Source: Moraxella boevrei DSM 14165 (lineage in GTDB: Bacteria; Pseudomonadota; Gammaproteobacteria; Pseudomonadales; Moraxellaceae). Taken from it: a stretch of DNA of 64,000 bases. Shown here piece by piece: positions 39,919-50,533 of this stretch (position 1 is the first letter of the stretch; each line of letters starts with the position of its first letter). Location of the stretch: assembly GCF_000379845.1 (NCBI RefSeq), contig NZ_KB903772.1, forward strand, positions 1 through 64,000, in the 5' to 3' direction. The translations under genes and the position numbers were made by a program. The notes under the pieces are model-generated. The model saw only the letters and a program-made list of their open reading frames with translations. It was not told the DNA's origin and made no database searches.

Positions 39919-40266
39919 ATGAACGACAATCAACTTGAACAAATCAAAAATCACCCCTCTTTTAAATTAATGGAAAGCAAAAAATCCAAACTTGGGCTTG
40001 CCTTTACGCTATTAACCTTAGTGGTGTATTTTAGCTATATTATTATGGTTGGGACAAATCCTGCCCTATTTGGTACGCCTGTGGCAGCTGGCAAAGTTAC
40101 TACGATTGGCATTTATTGGGGCTTATTTGTGATTTTCTTTTCAATTATTATCACCGCAATTTATGTCTATAAAGCCAACGGCGAATTTGATGATTTGACC
40201 AAAAAAGTCATGAGTGATTTGGATTTAAAACAAGAAAAGCCACCTGTGGTAACCAATGCCCATTAA
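39919..40266 (+). CDS. DUF485 small membrane protein, ActP partner
   Basis: 115-aa YjcH-like protein with two transmembrane helices (about 26-45 and 68-90) and the DUF485 start HPSFKLMESKKSKLGLAFTL. In many bacteria it is co-transcribed with the acetate permease ActP, which follows 75 bases downstream here. A strong AAGGAGC ribosome-binding site precedes ATG 39919. Confidence 0.88.
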   Translation: MNDNQLEQIKNHPSFKLMESKKSKLGLAFTLLTLVVYFSYIIMVGTNPALFGTPVAAGKVTTIGIYWGLFVIFFSIIITAIYVYKANGEFDDLTKKVMSDLDLKQEKPPVVTNAH

Positions 40267-40341
40267 GGTTTAGCGTGCAGGATGTTAATAAAAAAGTATT
40301 TTTATTAAGCAAGCTAAATTTCAGGGATATAAGGAAATTTT

Positions 40342-42042
40342 ATGAAAAAATTCACACAATCTTTGCTGACAAAAGTCATGCCAATGATGGCAATGTTGTC
40401 AGTGTCCTCACTCGCATTTGCTGATGCTATAGCAGGTGAAGTTGAAAAGCAACCATTAAACCTAGCGGCGATTGGGATGTTTGTCCTATTCGTTTTGGGT
40501 ACACTTGGCATTACTTTTTGGGCATCGAAACAAAACCAAACTGCCAGTGACTTTTATACCGCAGGTGGTGGGATTTCAGGCTTTAAAAATGGTCTGGCGA
40601 TTGCAGGTGACTTTATGTCAGCTGCGTCGTTTTTGGGTATTTCTGCGATGGTGTTCACCAACGGTTATGATGGACTGTTATACTCGACAGGCTTTTTGAT
40701 TGGTTGGCCTTTGGTGCTATTCTTAATCGCTGAACGTCTGCGTAACTTGGGTAAATTTACCTTTGCGGATGTGGCATCTTACCGTTTTGCCCAAACACCT
40801 GTTCGCATTTTTGCGGCCTCTGGCACGATGATTGTGGTACTCGTTTACTTAATTGCTCAAATGGTGGGTGCAGGTAAATTAATCCAGCTACTTTTTGGCT
40901 TAAATTACATTTGGGCGGTGATTATCGTTGGCGTGCTGATGATGGCATATGTGCTGTTTGGTGGTATGTTAGCCACTACATGGGTGCAGATTATCAAAGC
41001 AGTGTTGTTGCTATCGGGTGCGTCATTTATGGCGATTGCGGTATTGTATCATGTCGGTTTTAGCCCAGAAGAGATGTTCCGTCAAGCCACTGCTGTACAT
41101 GAAAAAGGCACGAAAATCATGGCACCTGGTAGCCTTGCCTCAAACCCGATTGATGCGGTGTCATTAGGCTTAGCCTTAATGTTCGGTACAGCAGGATTGC
41201 CACATATTTTAATGCGTTTCTTCACTGTTCCTGATGCGGCGGAAGCTCGTAAATCAGTACTCGTTGCCACAGGTTTTATCGGTTATTTTTACCTATTAAC
41301 GTTCGTAATTGGTTTTGGCGGTATCCTACTTGTCACCAAAGATAATCCACATTTCTTTGAAACAGTCGTTAAAGATGGCAAAGAAGTGGTACAAATGATT
41401 GGTGGTACTAATATGACAGCTATTCACTTGGCTGAAGTTGTTGGTGGTAATATGTTTTTAGGCTTTATCTCTGCCGTTGCATTTGCCACGATTTTGGCGG
41501 TGGTTGCAGGCTTGACCTTATCGGGTGCGTCAGCAGTAAGCCATGACATCTATGCCGAAGTTATCAAAAAAGGTCAAGTCAGCCACGAAGATGAGTTAAA
41601 AGTCTCACGTATGACGGTTATGGCATTGGGTGTGATTGCGGTGGTTTTAGGTATTGCCTTTGAACAACAAAACATCGCATTTATGGTTGGTCTTGCCTTT
41701 GCGGTGGCCGCATCAGCAAACTTCCCAATCTTGTTATTGTCCATGTTCTGGAGTGGTTTAACCACAAAAGGTGCGGTGTTTGGTGGATTTGCAGGGTTAA
41801 TTGCAGCGGCAGTATTAATCGTGCTAGGTCCAACCGTATGGGTAGATGTAATGCACCACGAATCGGCGATTTTTCCATACAAAAATCCTGCGATTTTTAG
41901 TATGCCAATTGCATTCTTTGTGGCATGGATTGTGTCAATTACGGATAAATCACCACGAGCTGCTATTGATAAAGATGGATTTGATGCCCAGTATGTACGT
42001 TCATTAACAGGCATCGGTGCGGCAAAAGCCTCTGACCACTAA
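40342..42042 (+). CDS. actP: Cation/acetate symporter ActP
   Basis: Sodium:solute symporter family permease of 566 aa with a cleavable-looking N-terminal segment ([11 protein letters not shown]) and about 13 transmembrane helices. Seen are [53 protein letters not shown], and [20 protein letters not shown], all characteristic of ActP. It takes up acetate and possibly other short monocarboxylates. Operon with the DUF485 gene and followed by a terminator. Confidence 0.94.
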   Translation: MKKFTQSLLTKVMPMMAMLSVSSLAFADAIAGEVEKQPLNLAAIGMFVLFVLGTLGITFWASKQNQTASDFYTAGGGISGFKNGLAIAGDFMSAASFLGISAMVFTNGYDGLLYSTGFLIGWPLVLFLIAERLRNLGKFTFADVASYRFAQTPVRIFAASGTMIVVLVYLIAQMVGAGKLIQLLFGLNYIWAVIIVGVLMMAYVLFGGMLATTWVQIIKAVLLLSGASFMAIAVLYHVGFSPEEMFRQATAVHEKGTKIMAPGSLASNPIDAVSLGLALMFGTAGLPHILMRFFTVPDAAEARKSVLVATGFIGYFYLLTFVIGFGGILLVTKDNPHFFETVVKDGKEVVQMIGGTNMTAIHLAEVVGGNMFLGFISAVAFATILAVVAGLTLSGASAVSHDIYAEVIKKGQVSHEDELKVSRMTVMALGVIAVVLGIAFEQQNIAFMVGLAFAVAASANFPILLLSMFWSGLTTKGAVFGGFAGLIAAAVLIVLGPTVWVDVMHHESAIFPYKNPAIFSMPIAFFVAWIVSITDKSPRAAIDKDGFDAQYVRSLTGIGAAKASDH

Positions 42043-42080
42043 TTGATGAATTGTTAAAATTATCAAAACGTTAATCGTTT

Positions 42081-42116
42081 AAACCCTAAATTAACCAAAG
42101 TTAGTTTAGGGTTTTT
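42081..42116 (+). terminator. Terminator after actP
   Basis: AAACCCTAAA / TTTAGGGTTT stem with an inner TTAAC/GTTA pairing and a T5 tail. Confidence 0.85.
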
Positions 42117-42368
42117 GTTACCATGTGTTTGCGTGAAATAAGCGGTAATTTTTTACATAAATGCCGATAACGCCACAGGTTAACCAAATTAACGGTAGCA
42201 AGGTTATCCATGCCTTGGATAAATGGCTTGTAATGATAAACTAAATCTTCAGAAATAGTGGGTAAATATCCGTGCGATTGTAAAATCGGTGCTAAACTAA
42301 GTGGATAATTATTGTAATAATCACGCCAACCACTATCGTAATAATCATTAATAACCGCAAATTTTCAG
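42117..42368 (-). pseudogene. Unidentified coding-like remnant
   Basis: One minus-strand frame stays open for about 80 codons and reads like real protein (KFAVINDYYDSGWRDYYNNY, then HGYLPTISEDLVYHYKPF and NLVNLWRYRHLC), ending at a stop next to the actP terminator. It has no good start codon; an in-frame TGA closes its upstream side near 42370. It is probably the 3' end of a lost gene. I do not recognise the family. Confidence 0.4.
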
Positions 42369-42696
42369 CCGTTATTTCGGCGTTAAACAGCTTAAAAATA
42401 ACGTTTTTTAGGATTTTTAACCGAAATAAAAGGGTGAACCGCTTTCCGTTATGGTTCGACAAGCTCACTTTGAGCGGAAAACCTAATGCGGTGCATTTTG
42501 AGTTCAACTTACTATACGTCAAAAATAGCATAAAAATCCAATATTTTGGGGTAATTTATCCTTAAAATTGCTCGGTATGATTGTTTTTTAACAGGACGAA
42601 AAGAACACGATGGTATGCTGATATAATGGAGCAAAAAATCGGTTTTGACAACTTGGGCAGGTTATTATTTTTTAAGTTTTACTTAGGTAAAAAATA
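42369..42696. other. Intergenic stretch with a REP-like palindrome
   Basis: No convincing gene. At about 42444-42480, TTTCCG ... GCTCA-CTT-TGAGC-GGAAA forms nested inverted repeats around TTCGACAAGCTCA, a sequence type seen in repetitive extragenic palindromes of many bacteria. The rest is AT-rich. Confidence 0.4.
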
Positions 42697-42723
42697 AAAC
42701 CCATTACAAAAGTAATGGGTTTT
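42697..42723 (-). terminator. Terminator of the alanine symporter gene
   Basis: Perfect 12-bp stem AAAACCCATTAC / GTAATGGGTTTT with a three-base loop (AAA). Confidence 0.85.
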
Positions 42724-42756
42724 GTAAAGTTTTATCACAAAGCTAAAAACGATAAA

Positions 42757-44256
42757 TTATGGCACAAAATGTAGTTTTTCAGGATGTTCAATCGCTTCTT
42801 GACGGTATTTTTCCGCGATTTCTTGCCAAATTGGTGCATTATGCACACCACAATTTTCGGCATCATAAATAGGATCTTTGCCTTCTTTCACTTGTCGTTC
42901 ATAATCACGTAAGGCAGCAAAAGCAGGTTTTTGCAATAACAAAATACCGATGATGTTTAACCATGAAGTCAAGCCAACGCCCACATCGCCTAATGCCCAA
43001 GCCAAATCAGCGGTTTTGATACTACCATACACTACCACCGCCAAAAATATAATTTTTAGTACAGGCACTGCCCAGTCCATTTTTAACGTGCGTTGCAAAT
43101 AACGGATGTTGGTTTCGGCATAGTAGTAGTACGCCATAATCGTGGTAAAAGCAAAGAAAAACAACGCAATCGCCACGAATACCGAACCAAATCCAGGCAT
43201 GATGTTTTCCATGGCCGTTTGTACATAACCTGGTCCTGCGGATACGCCTTGTACGCCGTAGTAGAGATAAGCGTCTTTATTGGTTGGGTCTTGCACGTTA
43301 TACATGCCTGTGATTAACAACATAAAACCTGTTGCCGAACATACGAACAACGTATCCACATACACCGAGAACGCTTGTACCAAGCCTTGTTTGGCAGGGT
43401 GTGATACGTCGGCTGCTGCTGATGGATGTGGACCTGTACCTTGGCCTGCTTCATTAGAGTATAGACCACGTTTCACCCCCCATTGGATTGCCAATCCTAG
43501 CACTGCTCCAAAGCCTGCGTCTAAACCAAAGGCAGAACGGAAGACCAATGCCAATACATCAGGTAACTGATGAATGTGCATAAGCACAATTACCACCGCC
43601 ACGATAATATACGCCAATGCCATAAATGGTACGATTAATTCGGCAGCTGATGCAATCCGTTTTACCCCACCAAAGATAATAAAGCCAACCAAAATGGTCA
43701 AAATAGCGGCAGTTACTGTGGGAGAAATACCCAATGAGTTATTCATCGCATCTGCAATTGAGTTGGCCTGTACACCTGGTAACAACAACCCTGAAGCCAC
43801 AAAGGTAGATAAGGCAAATAACACACCATACCATTTTTTACCCAATCCTTTCTCAAAATAATAGGCAGGACCGCCGATAAAAAAGCCATTTTCGTCTTTT
43901 TCTTTATAAATCTGTGCCAACGTGGACTCAACAAAGGCAGTACTCGCCCCGAAAAATGCCACCATCCACATCCAAAACAATGCACCCGGTCCACCAAAGG
44001 TAATGGCGGTTGCCACCCCTGCGATGTTCCCTGTGCCGACACGTCCTGCCAAACTCATTGCCAACGCCTGAAACGATGACACGCCTTGGTCCGTGCTTTT
44101 GCCGTCTATAAGCAATTTAATCATATTGCCAAAGTGACGTAATTGCAAAAAACGTCCACGCAACGAAAACCACAATCCCACGCCCAAGCAAATTGCAATA
44201 AACACAGGGCTCCACATTACATCATTAATTTTCCCAACCAGTGCCTCTAAGGCCAT
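42757..44256 (-). CDS. Alanine/glycine:cation symporter (AGCS family)
   Basis: Sodium-coupled alanine or glycine importer of 499 aa, about 10-11 transmembrane helices. AGCS landmarks include SLRGRFLQLRHFGNMIKLL, SLAGRVGTGNIAGVATAI, the segment YSNEAGQGTGPHPSAAADVS, and a C-terminal cytosolic tail. ATG 44256 is chosen because AGGAGGG stands five bases upstream; the ATG at 44304 would add 16 non-membrane residues. The spacer to the divergent hydratase gene (44257-44672) is AT-rich and shows no glycine riboswitch or other recognisable element. Confidence 0.92.
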   Translation of the reverse strand: MALEALVGKINDVMWSPVFIAICLGVGLWFSLRGRFLQLRHFGNMIKLLIDGKSTDQGVSSFQALAMSLAGRVGTGNIAGVATAITFGGPGALFWMWMVAFFGASTAFVESTLAQIYKEKDENGFFIGGPAYYFEKGLGKKWYGVLFALSTFVASGLLLPGVQANSIADAMNNSLGISPTVTAAILTILVGFIIFGGVKRIASAAELIVPFMALAYIIVAVVIVLMHIHQLPDVLALVFRSAFGLDAGFGAVLGLAIQWGVKRGLYSNEAGQGTGPHPSAAADVSHPAKQGLVQAFSVYVDTLFVCSATGFMLLITGMYNVQDPTNKDAYLYYGVQGVSAGPGYVQTAMENIMPGFGSVFVAIALFFFAFTTIMAYYYYAETNIRYLQRTLKMDWAVPVLKIIFLAVVVYGSIKTADLAWALGDVGVGLTSWLNIIGILLLQKPAFAALRDYERQVKEGKDPIYDAENCGVHNAPIWQEIAEKYRQEAIEHPEKLHFVP

Positions 44257-44672
44257 ATACCCTCCTGCTTCCTTTGGTTGCCATACAAGACATTCTATTA
44301 GCATTCGTATTCATTACTTACAAAATATTGCAAATGCTAACACATTGAAATAGTATTAAACAAAAAAATAAATTTTGCAATGTTTATTTGCATAAAATTT
44401 TTAAAAAAAATGTCAACCAATAGAGTCATCAATATTTATCAATAAGAGCTTATTATTCTATGAAAACAGGCTAAAGATGGCTCTTTTTTTTAAAAATTGT
44501 TTGACAGAGCGGGCATTAACTTGCATGTTTCCTTAAAACGCTTTTTGGAATAGACATTCTCTTTTAGGTTATCTCACATACAATTCAATTTAACTATCAA
44601 AATGACTTGCTTAATCCCAAAAAATTTAGCAAAATAAAGGTTTTCATACCGTTTATTTTATAAGGAAATAGC

Positions 44673-45854
44673 ATGAACCAACCAAACGAAACCAATCAAA
44701 TCGGTCAAACCGCCCAAGACCCTGTATTATTTGACACCTTGCCGACCAATGACGGTCATTATTTGGGTGTCATTACGCTCAACGCCCCAAAAGCATTAAA
44801 TGCGGTTGATTTGACCATGTGTCAACAAATTTTTCAACAATTACAGATTTGGGAGCAACAACCGCAAGTTGTAGCGATTTTTTTACAAGGCACAGGCGAA
44901 AAGGCGTTTTGTGCAGGAGGCAATATCCGAAAAATTTATGACAGCATAATACAACGCCCTGCGATGAGCGAACCACAGTCGATTCATTTGCCGTCAAATT
45001 TAGACTATGCTGAAGCATTTTTTGTCAATGAATACCGCCTAAACCGCTATATGGCAAGCTACCCTAAACCAATTATCGCATGGGCGAGTGGCATTGTGAT
45101 GGGCGGTGGTTTGGGCTTGGTGGCGACTTGTAGTCATCGCATCGTTACCGAAACTACCCGCTTTGCTATGCCAGAAGTCAACATTGGTCTATTCCCTGAT
45201 GCGACAGGCAGTTGGTTTTTGCAAAAAATGCCCGCCCAAATCGGTTTATTTTTTGGATTAACAGGGGCAAACGGCAACGCCAGCGATGCGTTACTGTGTA
45301 ATGTGGCAGAATTTTCGTTAAAAAGTGAACAAAAATCTACTATTTTAAAGACCTTACAAACGGCTAATTGGCAACAAGGCGATGCCAAAGCTGTCGTCAG
45401 CCATACCCTAAGTCAGTTACACACAACCGAACATTTGCCGAGTAGCAATGTGTTAAAACATTGGCAAACCTTACAAAAGATTGTCAATGCAGGGGATATG
45501 TTGGCGATTGATAATTTATTGAAAGACAAAGAATTTATGGCAAAATTTTGTCAAGATAAATGGCTTGTAGAAGCTATCCATACCTACCAAAACGGCTGTC
45601 CTGTCACTGCAAGGTTGACCCATGCGTTATTTTATCGGGTCAAAACGTTATCACTGTCTGAGATTTTACAAATTGAACTCAATACCGCCATTCATTGCTG
45701 TCATTTTCCTGATTTTCGTGAAGGCGTGCGAGCGTTGTTGGTGGATAAAGACAAAAATCCAACGTGGCACAAATCTCTGTCAGTGATCGCTGATGACTAT
45801 ATCAACGCCCATTTTAGCAATGTTTGGCAAGGTGATGACGTGTTAGTTTTGTAA
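44673..45854 (+). CDS. Enoyl-CoA hydratase/isomerase family protein (3-hydroxyisobutyryl-CoA hydrolase-like)
   Basis: 393-aa crotonase-fold enzyme. The oxyanion-hole segments are GEKAFCAGGNIRKIYD (about 82) and ASGIVMGGGLGLVATCSHRI (about 139), followed by AMPEVNIGLFPDATGSWFL with the Glu and Asp used by HIBYL-CoA hydrolase. The long C-terminal part (250-393) is typical of that subgroup in valine breakdown. No other valine-catabolic genes are nearby, so the exact substrate is inferred. Confidence 0.85.
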   Translation: MNQPNETNQIGQTAQDPVLFDTLPTNDGHYLGVITLNAPKALNAVDLTMCQQIFQQLQIWEQQPQVVAIFLQGTGEKAFCAGGNIRKIYDSIIQRPAMSEPQSIHLPSNLDYAEAFFVNEYRLNRYMASYPKPIIAWASGIVMGGGLGLVATCSHRIVTETTRFAMPEVNIGLFPDATGSWFLQKMPAQIGLFFGLTGANGNASDALLCNVAEFSLKSEQKSTILKTLQTANWQQGDAKAVVSHTLSQLHTTEHLPSSNVLKHWQTLQKIVNAGDMLAIDNLLKDKEFMAKFCQDKWLVEAIHTYQNGCPVTARLTHALFYRVKTLSLSEILQIELNTAIHCCHFPDFREGVRALLVDKDKNPTWHKSLSVIADDYINAHFSNVWQGDDVLVL

Positions 45855-45938
45855 GTTTAATTAAATTATTTGATTAAAAATTTTATAAAATTTTTTGTTT
45901 GAAAATCGGTTAAAAATAAATATCGGCGAAATTTTGAT

Positions 45939-45982
45939 AAACTGAAAAATATTGGTATATAAACTGAAAAATATTGGTATAA
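45939..45982. repeat. 22-bp tandem duplication upstream of rlmN
   Basis: AAACTGAAAAATATTGGTAT plus two bases occurs twice in a row, with one change in the last base. Each copy ends in a -10-like element (TATATA in the first, TATAAT at 45978-45983 in the second). The first pairs with TTGATA at 45934 over a 16-base spacer, so the duplication doubles a promoter-like box about 50-75 bases before rlmN. Confidence 0.85.
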
Positions 45983-46033
45983 TAGGTGGTTTAGCCAATT
46001 TTTGCTATTTTAACCAATTTATGAAACTTTTGT

Positions 46034-47227
46034 ATGAATAAAATTGTCGTCATTGACCCAAACCAATTTGCCAACGACTTAACCACACATAAGACCAATT
46101 TGCTAGGCATGAGCAAAAATGAAATTACTGAGTTTTTTAAAAACTTGGGCGAAAAACCATTTCGTGCCACGCAGGTGATGAAATGGATTTATCAATTTGG
46201 TGTGACAGATTTTTTTGAAATGACTAATTTGTCAAAAAAACTCCAAGAAAAATTAAATGATATCGCTTGTGTTGTCCCACCAAAAGTCAAATTTAAAGAA
46301 TTTAGCGAAGACGGTACGCGTAAATGGGTGTTTGAAGTGGCGGGCGGGTCGCTCGTGGAAACCGTACTCATTCCTGCTGATGATAATAAACAGTTTGGGC
46401 GTAAAACTTTGTGTATTTCTAGTCAAGTTGGCTGTGCGTTGGATTGTTCATTTTGTAGTACAGGTAAACAAGGCTTTGAGCGAGATTTAACACCAAGTGA
46501 GATTATTGGGCAATTGTTTGTCGCTAATCAATCTTATATGGAAGGTGTGCCTGTCAGCGAGCGTGAAAACCGTGTCACCAATGTGGTGATGATGGGCATG
46601 GGTGAGCCATTACTTAACTACGCTCCTGTGGTGGCAAGTATGTCCATTATGCTTGATGATTTTGGTTTTGGGCTGTCAAAACGGCGTGTGACGCTATCTA
46701 CTTCAGGCGTCGTGCCAAAAATGTACAATTTGGCAAAAGATATTGACGTGGCACTGGCAATCTCACTTCACGCACCGAATGACGAGCTGCGTAATGAGCT
46801 TGTGCCGATTAATAAAAAATATCCATTGGCAGAATTAATAAAAGCCGCCAAAGCCTATGTCTATGACGAAAATCCACGCCACAAAAAGCACGTGACGATT
46901 GAATATGTCATGCTTGCAGGGGTGAATGATAGCGATGAGCATGCCCGTCAGCTTGTCGCATTGTTAAAAGATTTACCTAGTAAAATCAATCTAATCCCAT
47001 TTAATCCATTTCCGCACGCACCGTATGAACGCTCAAGCAATAACCGCATTCACGCCTTTAGCAATATTTTAAATAACGCAGGTTTTGTGTGTACCATTCG
47101 TCAGACTCGTGGCGATGACATTGATGCTGCCTGTGGGCAACTTGTCGGACAAGTAGCAGATAGAACACGGCGTGCGAAAAACTGGCAACAGAAAATTGCC
47201 CAAAATGATAAAACGAACAAGGTTTAG
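46034..47227 (+). CDS. rlmN: Dual-specificity RNA methyltransferase RlmN
   Basis: Radical-SAM methyltransferase that modifies C2 of A2503 in 23S rRNA and A37 of some tRNAs. At 397 aa it has the CxxxCxxC cluster in [16 protein letters not shown], the [12 protein letters not shown] segment, and near the end [18 protein letters not shown] with the catalytic Cys. First gene of the conserved rlmN-pilF-rodZ-ispG-(hisS-yfgM-bamB-der) cluster. Confidence 0.96.
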   Translation: MNKIVVIDPNQFANDLTTHKTNLLGMSKNEITEFFKNLGEKPFRATQVMKWIYQFGVTDFFEMTNLSKKLQEKLNDIACVVPPKVKFKEFSEDGTRKWVFEVAGGSLVETVLIPADDNKQFGRKTLCISSQVGCALDCSFCSTGKQGFERDLTPSEIIGQLFVANQSYMEGVPVSERENRVTNVVMMGMGEPLLNYAPVVASMSIMLDDFGFGLSKRRVTLSTSGVVPKMYNLAKDIDVALAISLHAPNDELRNELVPINKKYPLAELIKAAKAYVYDENPRHKKHVTIEYVMLAGVNDSDEHARQLVALLKDLPSKINLIPFNPFPHAPYERSSNNRIHAFSNILNNAGFVCTIRQTRGDDIDAACGQLVGQVADRTRRAKNWQQKIAQNDKTNKV

Positions 47228-47445
47228 ATTGGGTTTAGCTTGATAAAATTTTTCGTGAAAGTTTGGTGAATTTTGCCAATAAATACAATAAATTCGCTTT
47301 TTTGCTTGTTATTTTTCGGCTAAATTTGTTATAGTACGCAGTATTTGTCAGACTTTTGGCAAAGCGTTGGGTTTGGTCGTTATTTTTGACTTGGATTTTT
47401 AATTTTTTAGATTTTTTAAATAAAATTTTTTAAAGGTTTTTATAA

Positions 47446-48339
47446 ATGAAACAATTAAATCATGGTATGACGCTTGATAACGTCGTTTTTCCAATAAAAA
47501 AACGCATGACAAAAACTTGCTTGGCAACCCTCGTGGCGGTCGGTATGGCGGTGCTATCGGTCGGCTGTAGCCAAAACCAAACCGTGATTAGCCAAACGGT
47601 GACCAGTAGCGATCCAAGTCGTTGGTCAAAAGACCCCAAAGAAATTGCCCGTTCACGCACGGCGATTGCCGCCCAGTTTATCCGTGACTATAAACTTGAC
47701 GATGCCAAACGCCAACTGGAACAAGCGTTAAAATCTGACCCACGTTCACCGCAAGCCCATGATATGATGGGCGTGCTGTTACAACAAGAAGGCAGTGCGT
47801 TGAATTTGCAAAAAGCCGAAGCCTACTTTAAAAAAGCCATTGAATTAGACCCAAATTTTACCCAAGCCCATAATAATTATGGCGTGTATCTCTCCCAAGT
47901 CAAACGCTATCCTGAAGCGATTGCCCAGTTTGAAATCGCAGGCTCAACGCTCGGTTACGAAGGGCGTGCCGATGCGTTGGAAAATTTGGGACGTACCTAT
48001 TTACAGGTAAATAATACCGCCAAAGCCAAAGAAGCCTTTTCGAAAGCCTTGGATACCAACCGCTATAGCGTGATTGCCCGTTCGGAAATGATTGAGATTT
48101 TTATCAAAGAAGGGCAAACCCTAAACGCCAAAAAATTGCACGGCGATTTGATGACGATTTTGGGCGATAAATACCTTGACCCACGCACTTTGCAACAAGG
48201 GGCGAGATTGGCAAAATTGACGGGTAGTAACAGTGAATTGCAAAAATTCAGTCAACAACTGTTTGATAAATTCCCAACCAGTCCTGAAGCCAAACAATTA
48301 AAACAATGGTTACGTACGCCAAATGCAGTGTGGAAATAA
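47446..48339 (+). CDS. pilF: Type IV pilus biogenesis lipoprotein PilF/PilW
   Basis: TPR outer-membrane lipoprotein that helps PilQ secretin assembly. 297 aa from ATG 47446 (AAAGG upstream), with the lipobox SVGC at about residue 41. A start at ATG 47506 would give a more normal signal peptide but lacks a ribosome-binding site. TPR units follow: TAIAAQFIRDYKLDDAKRQL, the segment HDMMGVLLQQEGSALNLQKA, HNNYGVYLSQVKRYPEAIAQ, and LGRTYLQVNNTAKAKEAFSK. Its place after rlmN is conserved. It implies the organism makes type IV pili. Confidence 0.92.
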   Translation: MKQLNHGMTLDNVVFPIKKRMTKTCLATLVAVGMAVLSVGCSQNQTVISQTVTSSDPSRWSKDPKEIARSRTAIAAQFIRDYKLDDAKRQLEQALKSDPRSPQAHDMMGVLLQQEGSALNLQKAEAYFKKAIELDPNFTQAHNNYGVYLSQVKRYPEAIAQFEIAGSTLGYEGRADALENLGRTYLQVNNTAKAKEAFSKALDTNRYSVIARSEMIEIFIKEGQTLNAKKLHGDLMTILGDKYLDPRTLQQGARLAKLTGSNSELQKFSQQLFDKFPTSPEAKQLKQWLRTPNAVWK

Positions 48340-48434
48340 GTTTGCACTTTGGTAATTTTTTGATAAATATCACTTTGATTTTATTAAATATTTTTTATTA
48401 AATAGTTTAACTGTAAAAATACTTTGGACAAGCT

Positions 48435-49319
48435 ATGCAAAATAATCAACTGACCCAAAACGCAATGTCAACCCAGACTGTTGACACGTCGCACCCACTC
48501 GGACAGCGGTTAAAACAAGCTCGTGAAAAAAAGGGGCTAAGCCTTGACGATGTGGTGAAAGAAACCCATATTCTAAAACGGCATTTGGTGGCGTTGGAAA
48601 ATGCGGATTTTGATGCTTTGCCACAGCCGACATTTGCTCGTGGTTTTGCGGTGAATTATGGGCGGTTTTTGGGGATTGACCCACAGATTATTAGCCAAAG
48701 TTTTGATGCTCAATATCCAAGCGAGTTACGAAAAAAACACGAAAGTTTTGACAATGCTCCACTACAACCAATGGGAACACTACAGCGTGATAGCCGCGGC
48801 GGTGTAAAAATTAATTGGTTCGTGGTCGGTGGAATTTTGGTGGCGTTAGCGGTGGCGGTGATGATTTTTAAAACCGTAAAAAATGCTCACCATGAAAACC
48901 AACCCACCGAAACCGTGCAAGAAGTTAACCCACAAGAGCAAGCCACAGGGGCATCACTGTCTAATACAGGTTCGGCGATTGGCACAAGCGTGAATAATAC
49001 GGTGGTGGCGAGTGCAGGCTTGCCGACGGCAGGGTCAGCGATTGCTCCTGCGAGCGGTGTGGAGACGGAGACAGGCGTGATGGGTTTATCGACGCTTGAC
49101 ATTTGGATTAAAGATAACACGACTGTGAATATCACCGATGCCACAGGCAAAGTGCTATTGCAAGGCGAGCAAGTGCGTGGTGGACATAATCTGTCAGGGC
49201 AAGCACCGTTTAACGTGCAAATTGACAAAGCCAATAATGTGAATATTGATTTTAATAAACAACCAATTAAAATCAGCAATTTTGCCCAAAATAACCAAGC
49301 AAATTTTACCTTACAATGA
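48435..49319 (+). CDS. rodZ: RodZ-like cytoskeletal protein
   Basis: Inner-membrane protein that links MreB to the cell wall machinery and keeps rod or cocco-bacillary shape. 294 aa: an N-terminal HTH (about 17-85, LGQRLKQAREKKGLSLDDV), one transmembrane helix (about 128-146), a Thr/Gln/Ala-rich periplasmic linker, and a C-terminal DUF4115 beta domain (about 215-294, STLDIWIKDNTTVNITDATG). Fourth-from-end context between pilF and ispG is conserved. Confidence 0.92.
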   Translation: MQNNQLTQNAMSTQTVDTSHPLGQRLKQAREKKGLSLDDVVKETHILKRHLVALENADFDALPQPTFARGFAVNYGRFLGIDPQIISQSFDAQYPSELRKKHESFDNAPLQPMGTLQRDSRGGVKINWFVVGGILVALAVAVMIFKTVKNAHHENQPTETVQEVNPQEQATGASLSNTGSAIGTSVNNTVVASAGLPTAGSAIAPASGVETETGVMGLSTLDIWIKDNTTVNITDATGKVLLQGEQVRGGHNLSGQAPFNVQIDKANNVNIDFNKQPIKISNFAQNNQANFTLQ

Positions 49320-49376
49320 GTTGATAATCTAAGTTTTGTTAAAAATAATTGTAAATGTAACGAATAGGAAACCGCC

Positions 49377-50504
49377 ATGTCAAACCCTCACACCCCCATC
49401 AAACGCAAACACACTAAAAAAATCTATGTTGGCTCTGTGGCGGTGGGTGGTGATGCACCGATTAGCGTGCAGTCTATGACCAATACCGATACCTGTGATG
49501 TGGATGCAACGGTCGCCCAAATTCAGCGATGTGTCGATGCTGGGGCGGATTTTATGCGTGTGTCTACGCCCACAATGGAGAGTGTCAAAGCCTTTGGTGA
49601 GATTAAAAAACGTGTGTCTGTACCGCTCGTGGCGGACATTCATTTTGATTATAAAATTGCTCTGGCAGTGGCGGAAGCTGGGGCGGATTGTCTGCGTATC
49701 AATCCCGGTAATATCGGTAATGAACAAAAAGTGCGTGAAGTGATTGCTTGTGCAAAACACCACGGTATTAGTATGCGAATTGGTGTCAATGCAGGCTCGC
49801 TAGAAAAAGATTTGCAAAAAAAATATGGTGAACCGACAGGTGAGGCGATGTTAGAATCCGCTCTTCGTCATATTGACATCTTAGACCGCAATAATTTTGA
49901 TGAATATAAAATTTCTGTCAAGGCAAGCAATGTATTTTTAACCCTTGATGCTTATCGTTTGATTTCGGCACAGATTGATAATCCGCTACATCTTGGTGTG
50001 ACCGAAGCAGGCGTGTATCGTACAGGCACGGTCAAATCAGCCATTGCACTTGGCGGACTTTTGCTTGATGGCATTGGTGACACCATGCGGATATCCTTGG
50101 CAAGTCCCCCAGAAGAAGAGGTTAAAATTGGTTTTGATATTTTAAAATCGCTTGGCATTCGTTCCAATGGCGTCAATTTTATCGCTTGTCCGTCTTGCTC
50201 TCGTCAAGAATTTGACGTGATTAAAGTGATGAATGAATTAGAAGCTCGCTTAGAGGACATTCGTGAACCGATTGATTTATCAGTGATTGGCTGTAAAGTT
50301 AATGGGCCGGGCGAAGCCAAAGAAGCCGATATTGGCGTGGTGGGGGCAAATCCCAATTCTTTGGTGTATAAAAATGGCGATAAAAGCCATTTGATTGACA
50401 CCAATAAATTGGTGGATGAAATTGAACAAATGGTGCGAGAACACGTTAAAGTTTTGCAGGAAAAACGTACTCACCAATTAATACATACCATAAACTTATC
50501 ATAA
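49377..50504 (+). CDS. ispG: 4-hydroxy-3-methylbut-2-enyl diphosphate synthase
   Basis: Penultimate MEP-pathway enzyme, a [4Fe-4S] reductase making HMBPP from MEcPP. 375 aa; TIM-barrel start [20 protein letters not shown] and cluster ligands in [13 protein letters not shown] and [26 protein letters not shown] precedes ATG 49377. In related bacteria hisS follows directly; here 3.2 kb of other DNA intervenes. Confidence 0.97.
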   Translation: MSNPHTPIKRKHTKKIYVGSVAVGGDAPISVQSMTNTDTCDVDATVAQIQRCVDAGADFMRVSTPTMESVKAFGEIKKRVSVPLVADIHFDYKIALAVAEAGADCLRINPGNIGNEQKVREVIACAKHHGISMRIGVNAGSLEKDLQKKYGEPTGEAMLESALRHIDILDRNNFDEYKISVKASNVFLTLDAYRLISAQIDNPLHLGVTEAGVYRTGTVKSAIALGGLLLDGIGDTMRISLASPPEEEVKIGFDILKSLGIRSNGVNFIACPSCSRQEFDVIKVMNELEARLEDIREPIDLSVIGCKVNGPGEAKEADIGVVGANPNSLVYKNGDKSHLIDTNKLVDEIEQMVREHVKVLQEKRTHQLIHTINLS

Positions 50505-50510
50505 TAACAT

Positions 50511-50518
50511 TAATAATT
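50511..50518. repeat. Left target-site duplication of the IS1-like element
   Basis: TAATAATT directly before the left inverted repeat is identical to 51186-51193 directly after the right one (9 bases, TTAATAATT, if the right end is placed one base in). Confidence 0.8.
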
Positions 50519-50533
50519 GGTATTGTTCATCAA

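Noticed and set aside
42292-42531. 79-codon minus-strand frame between actP and the alanine symporter
   Set aside because: It crosses the REP-like palindrome and runs in a different frame from the protein-like remnant; its Ile/Val-rich end is an out-of-frame reading of that remnant.
44257-44672. Possible glycine riboswitch before the alanine/glycine symporter
   Set aside because: No conserved glycine-aptamer core could be found on the minus strand in this AT-rich spacer.
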